This document shows, piece by piece, positions 5,066 through 6,670 of a DNA stretch of 6,670 bases (positions are counted from its first letter, which is position 1; every line of letters begins with the position of its first letter). Source of the DNA: Candidatus Woesearchaeota archaeon (GTDB lineage: Archaea; Nanobdellota; Nanobdellia; Woesearchaeales; GW2011-AR9). The notes under the pieces are model-generated. The model was not told where the DNA came from. It searched no databases and saw only the letters and a program-made list of their open reading frames with translations. The DNA lies in NCBI GenBank assembly GCA_016181345.1, contig JACOZM010000142.1, forward strand, positions 1 to 6,670, written 5' to 3'. The translations under genes and the position numbers were made by a program.

Positions 5066-6670
5066 ATGGTAGATGTTCCTAAAGTTAGTTTCTTTTCTGC
5101 TGAAGGAGGATTGTTGCTGGAAGCGCATAAGCTAAGAAATCTTGATGCGAGATTTAGAGCGGCCAAAGAAGAATTAGGGAAATGCACAGTTCAGGAATTA
5201 CGAAGGCTAGAAAGTGAAGAGTTTAAGAAAGGACGAGAAACCCAGGAATTACGGGAATTCTTAGCTCGTTTTAAGAATAATTTTTATGCACTTCTTCGAG
5301 CATATACTGAAGTTGTCCAGGAAATTGATCGAATTTTAAATTTAATTTCTCAAAGTGAATATGAAGACTTATTGTCGTTAAAACAAGTTATGGATAAGGT
5401 TGTAGCTGCTTTGGAAGATCATAAAGATTGGTTTGTCTATGATAGTGATGTCTTATCGGATTATAAAAAAGATTTTATGGCTACTGTCATTGATCTTAAT
5501 AAAAAGCTCGTGGATGAATATTCTTTAAAACAAACAGTAGGAGCTCATGGAAAAAGCACGTTATTGCGTTTACGAGCATTTTTGAAATCTCGAGGTTTTA
5601 TTGAACGTTATGCTGAAGGAAAGGCGATGAGGGCAGGAAGAGTTTATCGCCGAGCCAAGAAAAAAGCGGAAGCTGTTCAAGAGAAAATACGCTCTGGAGA
5701 GTATTTCCTTCCAGCATTACATGACTATTTGCATCTTTTAGATGACTTAAACCAATTGCTTCATATTTTAGCTTTAGATATCCTTACTGTGTTTATGAAG
5801 TTTGAGAAAGAGCTGAATGTCACGATACCAATTCTTATGGAGTTCATTAAGCAGATTTTAAATCCTCAACTACGAGCGGAGATGCAAGCCAAGCATCGTG
5901 AGTTTTTGGATGAATATATGGTTTTGCGACGGAAACTACAAAATCCGCAGTGGGCTAATGTTAGTACTACGTTAGGAAAAACAGCATATGATGAAGCTTG
6001 GGAGTTGATGGGTATTCTTTCTTCCAGAAGCAGAGAAGGGCCGAGGACGAGAGGAGCGAGAATAGCAAAAGAGAATAAAGAAAGAAAGCAAAGAGATAAG
6101 AAAGAAAAGCAAAGGCTCAAGAGGGAGGCAAGAGAACGGAAACGGAAAGCTCGAGCAGAAGCGTTGAAGAAAAGAAAGGAAGCTTTGGCAAACAATCTTA
6201 AGAAGAAGTGGTGGAGAGTCAGACATGTTTCTAAATCAACAGTAGAAGGCTTGAAAGAAGGGTGGGTAGAAGGCGGAAAGAAACAGGAACAGAAACGAGA
6301 TGAAAGAAAAAGAGCTAGAGATGAAGCCAAGAGGTTAAAAGACGAAGCAAGAGAAAAAGCCAGAGTGAGACAAGAAGAACTACAGAAAGGAGTTCAGCCA
6401 ACACCTGGACCGAAAATGAATTTATTACGATCCAAAGAAGTACGAGAACGAATGGCAAAGCAGGGAGCGAAGATAGTGCGAAGACGTGAACGGGAAGAAA
6501 AAATTAATGCTTTGAAAAAGAAATTTAAGAGTAAATGGTGGAAGTTCAAGCATGTTACTTCTTCAACTGCTGAAGGCTTAAGAGAAGGCTGGGTGGAAGG
6601 CGGAAGAAAACAAGAACAGAAGAAAGATGAAAAGAAAAGAGCTAAAGATGAAGCTAAGAGATTAAAAGAA
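5066..6670 (+). CDS. Long helical protein with basic C-terminal repeats (3' end outside window)
   Basis: The frame is open from the ATG at 5066 through base 6670 without a stop: 535 codons, continuing past the window. Family not recognised. Residues 15-62 are charged helix. Residues 65-310 are a helical core shared with the 400-residue protein (H119, L166, F214-L215, D238-I-L, K248, N266-P-x-L-R, F280 with Y284 and R288, S300-T-T-L-G). Residues 320-375 are extremely basic (Arg/Lys/Glu). From about 372 come tandem 109-residue repeats holding KxKWW, HV(S/T)xST and EGL(K/R)EGWVEGG, then a K/R/E/D helix. There is no signal peptide and no clear transmembrane segment; a hydrophobic run at 231-243 is too amphipathic to call. 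The basic tail could bind nucleic acid or acidic membranes, and the glycine zippers could pack helices. A GKS at 162-164 is not a Walker A. Confidence 0.85.
   Translation, partial: MVDVPKVSFFSAEGGLLLEAHKLRNLDARFRAAKEELGKCTVQELRRLESEEFKKGRETQELREFLARFKNNFYALLRAYTEVVQEIDRILNLISQSEYEDLLSLKQVMDKVVAALEDHKDWFVYDSDVLSDYKKDFMATVIDLNKKLVDEYSLKQTVGAHGKSTLLRLRAFLKSRGFIERYAEGKAMRAGRVYRRAKKKAEAVQEKIRSGEYFLPALHDYLHLLDDLNQLLHILALDILTVFMKFEKELNVTIPILMEFIKQILNPQLRAEMQAKHREFLDEYMVLRRKLQNPQWANVSTTLGKTAYDEAWELMGILSSRSREGPRTRGARIAKENKERKQRDKKEKQRLKREARERKRKARAEALKKRKEALANNLKKKWWRVRHVSKSTVEGLKEGWVEGGKKQEQKRDERKRARDEAKRLKDEAREKARVRQEELQKGVQPTPGPKMNLLRSKEVRERMAKQGAKIVRRREREEKINALKKKFKSKWWKFKHVTSSTAEGLREGWVEGGRKQEQKKDEKKRAKDEAKRLKE
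6200..6343 (+). repeat. Coding tandem repeat, copy 1 (residues 379-426 of the 5066 ORF)
   Basis: The first copy of a 48-residue conserved block within a 109-residue (327-base) period: W382-W383, H387-V388, then G395, G399, G403-G404 (GxxxGxxxG) and a KKQEQK..DE basic helix. 35 of 48 residues are identical to copy 2, and most changes are R/K, V/A or D/E swaps. Weaker similarity (LA at -8/-9 from WW) extends about 10 residues upstream. Confidence 0.85.
6527..6670 (+). repeat. Coding tandem repeat, copy 2 (residues 488-535, cut by window end)
   Basis: The second copy lies exactly 327 bases after the first, with W491-W492, H496-V497 and the glycine zipper at G504, G508, G512. The match to copy 1 continues up to the last base, so the repeat probably runs on outside the window and more copies may follow. 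Confidence 0.85.

Noticed and set aside
5540..5560. GAHGKST as a Walker A nucleotide-binding loop in the 5066 ORF
   Set aside because: A P-loop needs GxxxxGK(S/T); here only two residues separate the glycines, and no Walker B or NTPase fold is seen around it.
5866..6330. Ser/Phe/Leu-rich frames on the - strand at the right end
   Set aside because: They are antisense shadows of the basic region of the ORF that starts at 5066, which is open to the window end and has the better start context.

Overview
The window looks archaeal and probably comes from a DPANN-type genome such as the Woesearchaeota/Pacearchaeota. The DNA is A+T-rich. Several genes have a TATA-like box 25-30 bases before the start codon and little or no leader. 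The centre holds a winged-helix/nucleotidyltransferase gene followed by a HEPN gene, in the form usual for small archaeal genomes. The lineage is inferred from these traits and was not tested.

Layout. 1-465 (+) is the 3' part of a metallophosphoesterase cut by the window edge. 513-2246 (-) converges on it and encodes a 577-residue protein with one N-terminal membrane anchor and a long Ala/Glu/Lys-rich helical tail. Its promoter diverges from that of a decayed MNT/HEPN toxin-antitoxin-like pair (2389-3284, +). In that pair the nucleotidyltransferase lacks, in frame, the segment with the Gly-Ser half of its active site. The junction between the two genes carries a partial duplication. Three palindromic half-sites sit at the predicted transcription start. 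Next come a 400-residue all-helical protein (3442-4644), a 43-residue small protein (4831-4962), and a large ORF from 5066 that is still open at the window end (at least 535 residues).

The strongest new observation is that the 400-residue protein and the long ORF appear to be distant paralogues. They share about 200 residues of helical core with the same landmarks at nearly the same spacing. The long ORF adds a very basic C-terminal tail made of 109-residue repeats, each with a Trp-Trp pair and a GxxxGxxxG glycine zipper. I cannot assign a function to these proteins or to the 577-residue protein. They look like structural or membrane-associated scaffolds rather than enzymes. Whether they work together, or with the HEPN module, is open.

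No tRNA, rRNA, CRISPR array, transposase or att site was seen. No gene-free stretch exceeds 300 bases.
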